Below, piece after piece: positions 18,234-27,725 of a DNA stretch of 64,000 nt. The notes under the pieces were generated by a model. It was not told where the DNA came from. It worked only from the letters and a program-made list of their open reading frames with translations, and ran no database searches. Source of the stretch: UTCHB3 sp002050155 (GTDB taxonomy: Bacteria > Bacteroidota > Ignavibacteria > Ignavibacteriales > Ignavibacteriaceae); NCBI GenBank assembly GCA_030584105.1, contig CP129491.1, positions 1,426,001-1,490,000 of the forward strand, in the 5' to 3' direction. The position numbers and the translations under genes are program-made. Each line of letters begins with the position of its first letter. Position 1 is the first letter of the stretch.

Positions 18234-19049
18234 CTAATAACTCTCATCAATTGAAGGGAAGGTGTTTTCTCTTACATCATCTATATACTGCCTGAATGCT
18301 CCGTCAAGAACTTCCGCCATATTGGCATAATATCGCAGAAATTTCGGGTGAAATTCTTTGTTCAATCCAAGCATATCAGGGGTTACCAAAATTTGTCCAT
18401 CACACCAGGGTCCTGCACCGATACCAATTGTGGGAATGGTCAAACTATCCGTAACTCTCTTTGCAAGTTCTTTCGGAATCTTTTCTAAAACAACTGCGAA
18501 TGCTCCGGCTTCTTCCAAAATCTTTGCGTCTTCGACAATCTCGTTGGCTTCATCCTCCTCTGTGCCGCGCTGTTTGTAGCTGCCAAATTTATGGATGCTT
18601 TGCGGTGTCAGCCCGAGATGCCCCATAACCGGGATTCCGTTTTCTGTTATTTTTCTAATCGTCTCGGCTACCCTTTTGCCGCCTTCAATTTTCACGCCAC
18701 CGGCGGGTGTTTCTTTAACAATTCTGCCGGCATTTCTGAAAGCTTCATCTATTCTCAACTGGTACGACATAAACGGCAGATCCGTAATTAACATAGCACG
18801 GGAGACCCCCTTCGCCACAGCTTTTGTGTGATAGATCATCTCGTCCATTGTAACCGGAAGTGTAGTCTCATTCCCCTGAAAAACATTGCCAAGTGAGTCA
18901 CCAACGAGAATAAGATCGATCCCTGCTTCGTCTAAAAGTTTAGCGGTGATAAAGTCATAAGCAGTTAGTGCCGCTATTTTCTTCCCTTCGCCTTTCATTA
19001 AAGCGAGAGTTTTGGTTGATACTCTTTGAAATTTTCCAAATGTACTCAT
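18234..19049 (-). CDS. panB: 3-methyl-2-oxobutanoate hydroxymethyltransferase
   Basis: The first committed step of pantothenate synthesis: transfer of a hydroxymethyl group from 5,10-methylene-tetrahydrofolate to 2-oxoisovalerate. The 271-residue protein has the conserved LTAYDFITAKLLD segment, VGDSLGNV (Mg-binding region near Asp51), KIEGG and GIGAGPWCDGQILV motifs. Length is standard. No other pantothenate gene is nearby; it sits between lipM-like and the propeller gene in an apparent operon. Confidence 0.95.
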   Translation of the reverse strand: MSTFGKFQRVSTKTLALMKGEGKKIAALTAYDFITAKLLDEAGIDLILVGDSLGNVFQGNETTLPVTMDEMIYHTKAVAKGVSRAMLITDLPFMSYQLRIDEAFRNAGRIVKETPAGGVKIEGGKRVAETIRKITENGIPVMGHLGLTPQSIHKFGSYKQRGTEEDEANEIVEDAKILEEAGAFAVVLEKIPKELAKRVTDSLTIPTIGIGAGPWCDGQILVTPDMLGLNKEFHPKFLRYYANMAEVLDGAFRQYIDDVRENTFPSIDESY

Positions 19050-19059
19050 GATTCGTTCC

Positions 19060-19800
19060 TTAGATCATATTCTCAAGATTAACAAAATTCAGACCAAATT
19101 TTTGGCTGAAACCGAAAAGTATGTACTCTTTCAGTTTTTTAAAATCTACTTTTTCGCCCGTTATTTCGGAAATGTCGGAAGTGCCGGCTTCCAAAATATT
19201 TTTTATTTCCTCTTTTTCTTCTTCACTCAGGTTCAAATATTCAACAATGCGCTTATGATACGCGCCTGTATTAATTGAACCATGTTGTAAAGTAACATCA
19301 CCTAACCGCCTTTGCGCACTACCGATAAGCTTTTTCTCCTCAAATTTTACTTCAGCCTTTGCCGGCACAGAAAAGCACGCTGCGCTTCCGGCAACCCGAT
19401 AGTGTTCCCTGAACTTCACTTCCTTTTCTGAAAGCTCCGCAACGGCTAACCTTTGGTCATAGTGCCGTAACCCAATTAAAAGCGCTTCGTTAACATCAGA
19501 GTAGATCCTCCTGGGTGTCATCAAGGCGGAGCGGAGCACAACAGAGTAAGTCAATTCCTCCGAGTGAAAAACCGCCCTACCGCCCGTCGGTCGGCGCACC
19601 ATTGTGAAACCATCAGCAGTCAGTTTATCCGTCAGCACTTCGGAATCCGGCTGGTTAGCCCCCAGAGAAACACAATAAGGCTTCCAGGTGTAAAAGCGCA
19701 AAATCATAGCCTCCGGCGGCACATTTGCCACTAACCGGAGGTCGTAGTCCATATTGAACTTTCCCTCGTGTGCACCGGTATCAACGAAAAAAGCCTTCAT
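19060..19800 (-). CDS. lipM: Octanoyltransferase LipM-like (biotin/lipoate ligase family)
   Basis: Transfers octanoyl groups from acyl-carrier protein to lipoyl domains. The 246-residue protein shows RRPTGGRAVFH (69-79), the catalytic-cysteine segment AACF (Cys142) and K-x2-GSAQ (Lys157), followed by LQHGSI. The Cys with the GSAQ lysine is typical of LipM octanoyltransferases, not of LplA ligases. The frame extends to a TTG at 19818, but the ATG at 19800 gives the normal N-terminus. It lies 18 bp after the lpxA stop. LipL or LplA cannot be fully excluded. Confidence 0.78.
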   Translation of the reverse strand: MKAFFVDTGAHEGKFNMDYDLRLVANVPPEAMILRFYTWKPYCVSLGANQPDSEVLTDKLTADGFTMVRRPTGGRAVFHSEELTYSVVLRSALMTPRRIYSDVNEALLIGLRHYDQRLAVAELSEKEVKFREHYRVAGSAACFSVPAKAEVKFEEKKLIGSAQRRLGDVTLQHGSINTGAYHKRIVEYLNLSEEEKEEIKNILEAGTSDISEITGEKVDFKKLKEYILFGFSQKFGLNFVNLENMI

Positions 19801-19818
19801 TTCGGGTAAATTCGTCAA

Positions 19819-20592
19819 CTACCTTATAATTCCCCTTGTGGTTTCCGAGATGAATTTCAAAATCTCTTCGGCGAACCTATCACCGGCAAATTTTTGGTTT
19901 ATCTGCTCCCTTGCCTGCGTCATGTTCAGGTGCGAAAGATAGATCAACTCATATATCTTTTTTATTCTCATTATCTCGTCGTTCGAAAAGCCGTTTCTTC
20001 TCAAACCAATAAGATTAAGCCCTTCGAATTTTAAGGGTTCGTGCCCGGCAAGTATATAGGGCGGCACATCCTGAACCACCCTGAAACCGCCGCCAATCAT
20101 GCAATATTTGCCAATTTTGCAAAACTGGTGAACCGGCGTGGTGCCACCAACAATCGAAAAATCATCGATTTTAACATGCCCGCCAACCTGCACACCGTTC
20201 GCCAGAATTACATTGTTTCCCAAACGACAGTCGTGTGCCACATGTGAATAAGCCATCAACAAACAATTTTTACCGATGGTCGTCTGCCTTGTATCCACGG
20301 TACCTCTGTGAAGCGTAACAAACTCGTGGATTCTCGTATCATCTCCGATGAAGCACTCTGATTCTTCACCCGCATATTTTAAATCCTGCGGAATGTGCGA
20401 TATTGAAGCCCCCTGATGGATTGTAACTCTCTCACCGATTCGGGCACCTTCATAAACACAGACATGCGGGCCAATCCGGCAGTCTTTTCCGATAACAGTG
20501 TTACCATAAATAACTGCAAAAGCGCCAATTGTTGTTCCTTCACCAATTTTCGCAGCAGGATCAACAACGGCAGTCGGGTGAATATTAATCAT
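19819..20592 (-). CDS. lpxA: UDP-N-acetylglucosamine O-acyltransferase
   Basis: First step of lipid A synthesis. The 257-residue left-handed beta-helix protein starts MINIHPTAVVDPAAKIG and has hexapeptide repeats to about residue 190, then a helical C-terminus. The catalytic histidine corresponds to His120 in HVAHD. The ATG at 20592 is one base after the lpxC-fabZ stop (TAAGATG), so the two are translationally coupled. An earlier in-frame start would overlap that gene and add residues foreign to the family. Confidence 0.95.
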   Translation of the reverse strand: MINIHPTAVVDPAAKIGEGTTIGAFAVIYGNTVIGKDCRIGPHVCVYEGARIGERVTIHQGASISHIPQDLKYAGEESECFIGDDTRIHEFVTLHRGTVDTRQTTIGKNCLLMAYSHVAHDCRLGNNVILANGVQVGGHVKIDDFSIVGGTTPVHQFCKIGKYCMIGGGFRVVQDVPPYILAGHEPLKFEGLNLIGLRRNGFSNDEIMRIKKIYELIYLSHLNMTQAREQINQKFAGDRFAEEILKFISETTRGIIR

Positions 20593-20593
20593 C

Positions 20594-21991
20594 TTAAACC
20601 CTGTCCACAATGGCGGCGGTAAAGTCAGCTTCGGCTACTAATTTGCCTTCAACGAACACTTCACCTCGCATAATTACAAATTTTTTGCGCATATCTTTCA
20701 TTTCCACCTCGATCCGGAGCACATCACCCGGAATGACGGGTTTCCTGAATTTTGCGTTGTTTATCTGCATGAAATAGGCATTTTTCTCCTCCGGATTCGG
20801 GAAAGAATTAAGGAGCAGAAGCCCGCCGGTCTGAGCCATCGACTCGATCAAAAGAACCCCGGGCATAATCGGGTTATCCGGGAAGTGCCCGTTAAAAAAC
20901 GGCTCGTTCACCGATACGCACTTGTGCCCTACAATTTTTTTCTCCATTTCCATCGATATTATCCTGTCAACTAACAGGAAAGGATAACGATGTGGTAAAA
21001 TTTTTGAAATGGCGTTAATGTCGAAAACTATTCCTTCGGTTGTAGCGTGCTGATATTTTTTAACCAACTGTTTCTGTTGGTACATCTTCCGGATCATTCG
21101 TGCAAACTCAACATTCGCTTTGTGTCCGGGCCTTGCTGCCAAAATCTGCGCTCTGATCGGCACTCCTATAAGTGCAAGGTCGCCGATTAAATCGAGCAAT
21201 TTGTGCCTGACAGGTTCGTTCTTAAACCTGAATTGCTTGTTGTTTAGAATGCCTGTATCACCCAGAACAAACTTTTCTTCAATTCCAAGTTTGTTGCCAA
21301 GTTCGTCGAGGTCGTCTTCATCTAATTTTTTATCAACAATTACGACGGCGTTTTCAAGGTCTCCGCCTTTAATCAGCCCTTGGTTAGCCAGCATTTCCAC
21401 TTCACTCAGGAAGCAAAAAGTGCGTGCAGGGGCAAACTCGCGGGCAAACTCCTTTTCCAAATCGAACAATCCGGAGTGCTGGCTGCCCAACGCCGGGTTT
21501 TGATAATCCACCATAACCGTAACGCGATAGTCGTCTAACGGAAGTGCAACGATGTCAACTCCCCTCTCCTCCTCGTGATAAGAGACGGTTTGGTCAATAA
21601 TTAAATAATCTTTCGGAGCGTCCTGCTCAACAAATCCGGCAGCCTCAAGTTTTTCCACATAAATCAACGAACTCCCGTCGCCAATGGGCGGTTCAACCCC
21701 GTGAAGTTCGATTTTCAGATTATCGATCTGTAGCCCAGCCACAGCGGCGAGCACATGCTCCACAGTGTGAACTTTCGCCTCACCAATCCCAAGGGTTGTG
21801 CCGCGGGAAACATCAATTACATGGTCAACCACGGCGGGTATTTCCGGGTTACCCCCTAAATCTGTACGGATAAACCTGATCCCGTAATTTTCGGGTGCAG
21901 GTTTAAATGTCATCCTACATTCCATCCCCGTGTGTATCCCCACCCCACTCATAGATACTTCTTTGCTTATGGTGCGCTGTTTAATTAACAT
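20594..21991 (-). CDS. lpxC/fabZ: Bifunctional LpxC-FabZ: UDP-3-O-acyl-GlcNAc deacetylase / 3-hydroxyacyl-ACP dehydratase
   Basis: Two enzymes in one 465-residue chain. Residues 1-310 are LpxC, the zinc deacetylase of lipid A synthesis, with HTVEH (75-79), RHKLLD (His263, Asp267) and the GH of RPGH (His290). Residues 325-465 are FabZ with ILPHRYPFLLVDRI, NGHFPDNPIMPGV (His369) and the catalytic Glu383 in LIES. This fusion is known from Bacteroidota and Chlorobi. AAGGA lies 5 nt before the ATG. It heads the lpxA-lipM-panB operon. Confidence 0.95.
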   Translation of the reverse strand: MLIKQRTISKEVSMSGVGIHTGMECRMTFKPAPENYGIRFIRTDLGGNPEIPAVVDHVIDVSRGTTLGIGEAKVHTVEHVLAAVAGLQIDNLKIELHGVEPPIGDGSSLIYVEKLEAAGFVEQDAPKDYLIIDQTVSYHEEERGVDIVALPLDDYRVTVMVDYQNPALGSQHSGLFDLEKEFAREFAPARTFCFLSEVEMLANQGLIKGGDLENAVVIVDKKLDEDDLDELGNKLGIEEKFVLGDTGILNNKQFRFKNEPVRHKLLDLIGDLALIGVPIRAQILAARPGHKANVEFARMIRKMYQQKQLVKKYQHATTEGIVFDINAISKILPHRYPFLLVDRIISMEMEKKIVGHKCVSVNEPFFNGHFPDNPIMPGVLLIESMAQTGGLLLLNSFPNPEEKNAYFMQINNAKFRKPVIPGDVLRIEVEMKDMRKKFVIMRGEVFVEGKLVAEADFTAAIVDRV

Positions 21992-22307
21992 TCGATCCTT
22001 CTGAGTATATTTCTGCCAAAATATGAAAGTATAAAAATCAAACTTAAAATTTAACTAAAAATAATGAAACGGAAATGCTTAATTCTTTGTATCTCAATTC
22101 TTTCGGTGTGTTCGCCTAATCCCGGGGCTGCTTTTTAGGCGATTGGAGCTTTTTCAGGGAAATGTCGCCGGTATTATTTTGTAAATCAGTACAGAAAGTT
22201 ATGAAAATATGCTTGGTTCGAACAACTTCTCACTGTTTGCAATACGGTTTTGAATTTTGTTTGCCTTTGCCATCAATATTATTTTTAAACTTCTGTTGCC
22301 CCACTTC
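21992..22307. other. Intergenic region upstream of lpxC-fabZ with a possible promoter
   Basis: No gene recognised. On the minus strand a TATACT box at 22033-22028 lies about 37 nt before the lpxC-fabZ ATG, with only a weak -35 (TTAAA-like) upstream. 22060-22307 on the rsmI side shows no hairpin terminator and no convincing open frame. Confidence 0.4.
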
Positions 22308-23009
22308 TCAACGCTTTTTTGAGGGCTTTCGGGAGGCTCTGTTATCAATCATTAAAACAAATTCACCTTTCAGATTATTTTTTACCACTTCAGCAAGAAT
22401 GCCGGAGAGCGAACCCCTTAACACTTTTTCGCCCGGAAGTGTGAGGTCGTATGCCAACACCGCTTGCGCCCCTTTCCCAAATGCGTTGCCGGCATCATGC
22501 AAAATGCTTTTTAACCTGTACGGAGTTTCTAAAAGTATTATCACTTCCTTAACGGCAGATAACCGCCGCAACTCAGCCGCTCTTGCATCTTTTTTCACCG
22601 GCAGCCAGCCTGCGTAGTAAAATTTTTCAGTGTGCAAACCCGAAACGCTTAAAGCAGCGGTTAAAGATGAGGCGCCGGGAATGGGCACAACCTTAACCCC
22701 CCAACTAAGCGCATTTTCAAGCAGCGTGTGCCCCGGGTCAGCGAACATTGGCGTGCCGCAATCTGAAATTAAGGCTGCATTTGCACCGTTTTTTATTTTT
22801 TCAATTATTTCAGGTGTGTTTTCTTCTTCGTCGTGCTCGTTCAGGGTAATTAATTCTTTCTGAAGTTTAAGATACGCAAGCAGCCTGCGCGCCTCTTTCA
22901 AATCTTCACAGATAACAAAATCAGACTCCGAAAGAACCTTCACTGCACGAAAGGTTATATCTTCCGGGTTGCCTATTGGCGTGGCAACAATAAAGAGTTT
23001 ACCCGGCAT
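22308..23009 (-). CDS. rsmI: 16S rRNA (cytidine-1402-2'-O)-methyltransferase
   Basis: A tetrapyrrole-methylase-fold enzyme of 233 residues that methylates the ribose of a P-site cytidine in 16S rRNA. Motifs are VATPIGNPEDITFRAV at the N-terminus, SDCGTPMFADPG and PGASSLTAAL. The C-terminus ends in a short basic tail (RKPSKKR). Its ATG overlaps the stop of the preceding small gene as TAATG. Confidence 0.93.
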   Translation of the reverse strand: MPGKLFIVATPIGNPEDITFRAVKVLSESDFVICEDLKEARRLLAYLKLQKELITLNEHDEEENTPEIIEKIKNGANAALISDCGTPMFADPGHTLLENALSWGVKVVPIPGASSLTAALSVSGLHTEKFYYAGWLPVKKDARAAELRRLSAVKEVIILLETPYRLKSILHDAGNAFGKGAQAVLAYDLTLPGEKVLRGSLSGILAEVVKNNLKGEFVLMIDNRASRKPSKKR

Positions 23010-23278
23010 TATTTCTCACGGAGATGTGGTGGTTTGAACCCGCGTGTTATGTCAAACCGGGGATAGTATTCAACAATATTGAAGTTTTTATCTCGAAATG
23101 TTCCTCCACTGGGGTAGTAAAAATAGGTTTCAATAGTGTCCGTTGGTGTTGCTGAGGGGCGCCCGCCATTTGAATAGAATTGTACCCGGTAAAACCCCGT
23201 TTCATATTCAGATTCTTCCAATTGAGCTAAAAAGTTCTCGTCTGAGAATAATAATTTGTTGTCTGTCACATTATTCAT
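23009..23278 (-). CDS. Small conserved-looking hypothetical protein
   Basis: An 89-residue soluble protein with no signal peptide and no recognised domain. It is rich in aromatic residues (YETGFYRVQFYSNG, TYFYYPSGG, YYPRF). The evidence that it is real is the clean ATG, the TAATG coupling with rsmI, and a possible promoter box TATCTTTG on the minus strand at 23319-23312. It is probably co-transcribed with rsmI. Confidence 0.6.
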   Translation of the reverse strand: MNNVTDNKLLFSDENFLAQLEESEYETGFYRVQFYSNGGRPSATPTDTIETYFYYPSGGTFRDKNFNIVEYYPRFDITRGFKPPHLREK

Positions 23279-23380
23279 TTTAATATTTTAGATTTTTTGA
23301 TTAATTTAGCACAAAGATAGTGATGATTTTTTATTTTAGTTAACTATCTGAAAAGCAGTTTTTTTCACCAATTTCCGACG

Positions 23381-25468
23381 ATGCCCTTAATTAACAAAAA
23401 CTTCAACCCAACTGTTCAACATCCGGCTTCGGTTCAATCTGTTATTTTGGACCTCCCCCAAATTGTGACCGCCGTTGACGAAAATGGGATTTTTGTGGCG
23501 TGGAATAAAATTGCGGAAGTGGTGTTTGGATGGACTGCCGAAGAGATAATCGGAAACCCTAAGGCTTCTGATCTTTTATACCCCGATCCCGAGTATTTAA
23601 ACGACCTGAGAGAATACTGGCACGAGTCAAAAGGGCAATACCTTAATTACATCTGGAAAGTTACCTGCAAAAACGGCGAAGTGAAATGGATAAGCTGGTC
23701 GAATATTTCACACGATCACTCTGTTGAAGGATGGTACTCCTGGGCTTTGGGTACCGATGTTACTGAAATTAAAGAAATTAGTGAGAAACTTGAACAAAAT
23801 GAGGTGGGTTTAAGAACCATTACCCATATTTCTGAAGTCTTGCTCTCTGAACCTGATTTTGACACCGCAATTCATCAGGTTTTTGAAATCCTCTATGAAA
23901 TTTCGAATGCTGACAGAGTCTATATCTTCGAAAATGATTACGACCCAAACACTGATCGTTGGTATATGAACCAAACTTACGAGTGGACAAAAGACAGTAT
24001 AAAGGTGCAGATTGATAATCCGGAACTTCAGGGGCTGTGCTACAACGATTTCTGTCCCAGATGGAAAGATACAATGCTCTCAAAACTTGCGATTAACGGG
24101 CTGGTAAAAGATTTTCCGCAGATAGAACAGGACGCATTGGCACCTCAAGATATCAAAGCTTTGCTTGCTGTTCCCATCTACTTAAACGATGAGTGGTGGG
24201 GATTTATTGGGTTTGATAATTGCACAAAAGAAGAAATCTTTTCTGAAAGAGATGAAGTTCTTCTACGGTCAGCTGCTGTGGCAATAGGCGGGGCTATTCA
24301 ACGGGAGAAAACCAACAAGGAACTGAGAATTGCTAAGATTCGTGCCGAAGAAATGAATCGGTTAAAATCCAACTTCCTCTCAAACATGTCGCACGAGCTA
24401 CGCACCCCGCTGATAAGCATTTTGGGGTATGCTGATATACTAATGGAAGAATTACGCGACCTTGAATTCATCAAAATTGCCTCTTCCATCAAATTGGCAG
24501 GGCAACGGCTTAACAGTTCGCTTAATCTGATTCTCGATCTTTCCCAAATTGAAGCAAACGCATTATCACTTAACTACAAAATGTTGAATGTTTCAGATTT
24601 GATTCACGAAATTATCTCTAACTACGAGATTGAGCTTCAGGAAAAATCGCTTTATGTTGAAGTTTCTATACCTCAAAATCTCTCTTTGATTAAAACTGAC
24701 AGGAAAATCCTCGGTGGTATTTTTGAGAATATGTTGAGTAATGCCATCAAGTTTACGAACAAAGGAGGAATTAATGTTACGGTTACTCCGGAGAATGATT
24801 CCGTTTCCAATAACATCAATCTTATTGTTGCAGACACGGGAATTGGCATTGCGCCCGAACTTCAGCATACTATTTTTGAGGCTTTCAGGCAGGAGTCTGA
24901 AGGGCTTTCACGCAAATTTGAAGGTATTGGCTTAGGGTTAACCATTATTAAAAAGTTCAGCGAAAAATTAGGCGGAACCGTGGAACTGCAAAGTAAACCC
25001 GGCGTTGGCACTACTGTGACTGTTAACCTGCCGACTTTTCCCGAACTTACGGAAGAAGCTGAAATTAGTGAGGAAACCCCCGATACTTTTTCACCCTCCT
25101 GGCATGTAAGCAAAAAAATTGCCCTGTGCGAGTCGGATTCCTCAACTGCAACTATGCTAAGGATTTATTCAAGAAAAATTGCTGAGGTCGAGTCATACAG
25201 GCTGGTTTCTGATTTGGTGCTTTCAAAGAATTTGGTGAAACCCGACCTTTTAATCCTCGATTTAAATGTCAGAAACATTGAAAGCCGGCAACAACTTTTA
25301 GAGGCAATTAAAACAACGCCTTTGCTTAACTCCGTGCCGATACTCTCGTTTTCAACATACGGTGTGGTGCTGAATTCCGAAAAATCGGCTGAAATGGGCT
25401 TCGACGGCTTCATTCCTAAACCGGTAACAAAATCAGAATTTTTAAGGATTATTAAAAAGTATATCTAA
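23381..25468 (+). CDS. Hybrid sensor histidine kinase (PAS-GAF-HisKA-HATPase-receiver)
   Basis: A cytoplasmic 695-residue hybrid kinase with no membrane segment. Domains: PAS (about 15-132, IVTAVDENGIFVAWN), GAF (about 145-308), HisKA with SHELRTP and phospho-acceptor His338, HATPase_c (about 435-552) with N-box FENMLSNAIKF, G1 ADTGIGIAP and G2 GIGLGL, and a C-terminal receiver (about 578-695) with presumed phospho-Asp627 (ILDLN) and Lys680 (PKP). The receiver's acidic pocket reads ESD. No cognate regulator is adjacent. It is transcribed divergently from the rsmI pair. Confidence 0.9.
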   Translation: MPLINKNFNPTVQHPASVQSVILDLPQIVTAVDENGIFVAWNKIAEVVFGWTAEEIIGNPKASDLLYPDPEYLNDLREYWHESKGQYLNYIWKVTCKNGEVKWISWSNISHDHSVEGWYSWALGTDVTEIKEISEKLEQNEVGLRTITHISEVLLSEPDFDTAIHQVFEILYEISNADRVYIFENDYDPNTDRWYMNQTYEWTKDSIKVQIDNPELQGLCYNDFCPRWKDTMLSKLAINGLVKDFPQIEQDALAPQDIKALLAVPIYLNDEWWGFIGFDNCTKEEIFSERDEVLLRSAAVAIGGAIQREKTNKELRIAKIRAEEMNRLKSNFLSNMSHELRTPLISILGYADILMEELRDLEFIKIASSIKLAGQRLNSSLNLILDLSQIEANALSLNYKMLNVSDLIHEIISNYEIELQEKSLYVEVSIPQNLSLIKTDRKILGGIFENMLSNAIKFTNKGGINVTVTPENDSVSNNINLIVADTGIGIAPELQHTIFEAFRQESEGLSRKFEGIGLGLTIIKKFSEKLGGTVELQSKPGVGTTVTVNLPTFPELTEEAEISEETPDTFSPSWHVSKKIALCESDSSTATMLRIYSRKIAEVESYRLVSDLVLSKNLVKPDLLILDLNVRNIESRQQLLEAIKTTPLLNSVPILSFSTYGVVLNSEKSAEMGFDGFIPKPVTKSEFLRIIKKYI

Positions 25469-25537
25469 CCGTTTTAGTTAGAGTTAAGGCACCCATACCC
25501 GGCTGAAAACTTCTCTTCTAATACCGTGCACTATGGG

Positions 25538-27511
25538 CTAAAACTCCTCTTCCAATTCCCGTAAAAATTCCAAAGCGGAAATATTTTCAATCGATGAGAG
25601 ATCGCCCAAAACAACACCACCGGAAGCGATTTCACGAAGCAAACGACGAACAATTTTACCGTTTCTTGTTTTCGGCAATGCTTCGGTAAACCTGATTTCA
25701 TCAGGGCGGGCGATGTGCCCAATTTCAACCATCACATGGTTACGCATCTCTTCTTTCAGCAGAAGCGAGGCGTTTGCGCCCTCTTTCAGTGTTATAAAAG
25801 CAACAATCGAGTTGCCTTTCAGGTCATCGGGTCTTCCGATAACTGCCACTTCTGCAACATCTTTGTGAGTATGGAGTGCGTTTTCAATCTCGAGTGTGCT
25901 GATTCTGTTGCCGGAAACCGTAACCACATCATCAACGCGCCCGAGAATCCAGAAATAGCCGTCTTTATCTTTCCGGGCACCATCACCGGTGAAAAAATCA
26001 CCACCGAAACCTGCCCAGTAATCTTCTTTGTATCTCTTCTTATTTCCCCAAATGCCGCGAGCGATCGAGGGCCAGCTGTCTTTAAGAACCAAAAAGCCGT
26101 TTTCACCCGTCTTAACACGGTGCCCGTTTTTATCAACCACTTCAGCCAGAATGCCCGGCAAAGGAAGTGTAACAGAGCCCGGTTTCAACGGCGTAACCCC
26201 GGGAATAGAAGCCAGCATGAAAGACCCCGTTTCAGTCTGCCACCACGCATCGATTATCGGGCACCTTTCCTTCCCCACCATTTTGTAGAACCAGAACCAA
26301 ACTTTTGGGTTAACAGGCTCACCGCCAAGTGCAAGCACCCGCAATGAACTAAGGTCATACTTACTAACCCATCCCTCACCCATCCTCATTAAATTTTTCA
26401 CATAAGTGGGGGCGGTAAAAAAGATTGAAACCTTATGTTTATCAATCAGTTTCCACATAACATCCGGCTGAGGTGTTACCGGCGCGCCCTCGTACATTAA
26501 CATAGTTACACCGTTAAGAAGTGGTGCATAAAGACCATAAGTGTGCCCCGTAGCGAAGCCGAAATCAGCCGTGCACCAATATACATCCGTTGGTTGAATA
26601 TCGAAAACCAACTTGAAAGAGTAGTAGGCGGCGGTCATGTATCCGGCCGTTGTGTGTATAATCCCCTTTGCTTTCCCCATTGTGCCGCTGGTGAAAAGGA
26701 TGAATAAAGGGTGCTCAGAATCCAGGTGTGCCGCATCGCAATTATCGGAAGCTTCAGCCATCAGATCGTGCCACCAAAAATCCCTCCCGTTCACAATTTT
26801 TACTGATGATTCGTGCAGCCTTCTGAATAAAATAACGGTTGAAACATCCTGGCAACTTTCCAGCGCAGCGTCAACTGCAGGTTTAAGATATATGTTGCTG
26901 CCTCGTCTTACGGCTAAATCGCTTGCAATCACAATTTTTGCTTTAAGTTCCAAAATTCTGTCTTTTAATGCTTCGGGTGAAAAGCCCGCAAAAACTACAG
27001 AGTGAGTGGCACCTATTCGTGCACATGCAAGCATAGCTATTGCCATTTCCGGTACCATACCCATGTAGATAACCACTCTGTCCCCTTTTTTTACTCCTTT
27101 TGCCAACAACACATTCGAAAATTTTGATACTTCGGAGTGCAGCTGCAGGTAGGTAAGTGTTCTGGTTTCACCCGGCTCGCCCTCCCATATAATTGCCGCT
27201 TTGTTTCGCTCAGGTGTACTCAGGTGGCGGTCCAAACAGTTATAACTGATGTTTGTTTTTGCACCGACAAACCATTTAGACTCGTAAGTTGAGCCTTCCC
27301 GGATGTGTTTCCAGTATTTGAACCAGTGAAGTTCGTCGGCTACATTTCCCCAAAAACCTTCCGGATTCAATACCGATTCTTTGTATAATTTTTTGTATTC
27401 ATCCAAGGTTTTCACAACAGCTCGGTCGCTGAACTCTTTCATTGGATGATATACTTTTTTCAACGATGAATTCATCCTGATTATTCGTTTTTTCAGTTTA
27501 TTGTCGTTCAT
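25538..27511 (-). CDS. acs: Acetyl-CoA synthetase (AMP-forming acyl-CoA ligase)
   Basis: Activates acetate, or a related short acid, to the acyl-CoA through an acyl-AMP. The 657-residue ANL-superfamily enzyme shows the P-loop-like FTSGTMGKAKGIIH, the substrate-pocket region YWCTADFGFATGHTYG, WWQTETGS, GRVDDVV and the C-terminal lysine in KTRNGKIVRR (Lys619), site of possible regulatory acetylation. Length and the Trp-Trp-Gln-Thr-Glu motif fit Acs better than longer-chain ligases. The ATG at 27511 is used; an internal ATG 36 bp downstream is also possible. Confidence 0.87.
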   Translation of the reverse strand: MNDNKLKKRIIRMNSSLKKVYHPMKEFSDRAVVKTLDEYKKLYKESVLNPEGFWGNVADELHWFKYWKHIREGSTYESKWFVGAKTNISYNCLDRHLSTPERNKAAIIWEGEPGETRTLTYLQLHSEVSKFSNVLLAKGVKKGDRVVIYMGMVPEMAIAMLACARIGATHSVVFAGFSPEALKDRILELKAKIVIASDLAVRRGSNIYLKPAVDAALESCQDVSTVILFRRLHESSVKIVNGRDFWWHDLMAEASDNCDAAHLDSEHPLFILFTSGTMGKAKGIIHTTAGYMTAAYYSFKLVFDIQPTDVYWCTADFGFATGHTYGLYAPLLNGVTMLMYEGAPVTPQPDVMWKLIDKHKVSIFFTAPTYVKNLMRMGEGWVSKYDLSSLRVLALGGEPVNPKVWFWFYKMVGKERCPIIDAWWQTETGSFMLASIPGVTPLKPGSVTLPLPGILAEVVDKNGHRVKTGENGFLVLKDSWPSIARGIWGNKKRYKEDYWAGFGGDFFTGDGARKDKDGYFWILGRVDDVVTVSGNRISTLEIENALHTHKDVAEVAVIGRPDDLKGNSIVAFITLKEGANASLLLKEEMRNHVMVEIGHIARPDEIRFTEALPKTRNGKIVRRLLREIASGGVVLGDLSSIENISALEFLRELEEEF

Positions 27512-27664
27512 AGTCTGTTTATGTTTTGTTAATTCCTAAGTTAAAATTCTTTAGTCTGTAAACTTTTGTGTTTATCCCCCTGTTTTCTCCGGTTTCTCTG
27601 TTTTCTGCAAAAGCGAAAATGAAATTATAGCTGTATATACCAAAACCTTGTTCTTTTCATTCCG

Positions 27665-27725
27665 GAAGCGCTCATTTGCCATACACAAAGCGAAGCGCTC
27701 ATTTGCCAAACATGAACCGCAATGG
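27665..27725 (-). repeat. 27-nt duplication of the esterase gene end including the stop codon
   Basis: GAAGCGCTCATTTGCC occurs at 27665-27680 and 27692-27707. On the minus strand the gene ends PLRFMFGK-stop-A, and the next 27 nt, in the same frame, read LRFVYGK-stop-A. Three of the five differing codons (Leu, Arg, Phe) are synonymous. Confidence 0.85.

Noticed and set aside
22162..22617. A 151-codon plus-strand frame antisense to rsmI
   Set aside because: rsmI on the other strand has all family motifs. This frame has no recognisable domain or start context.
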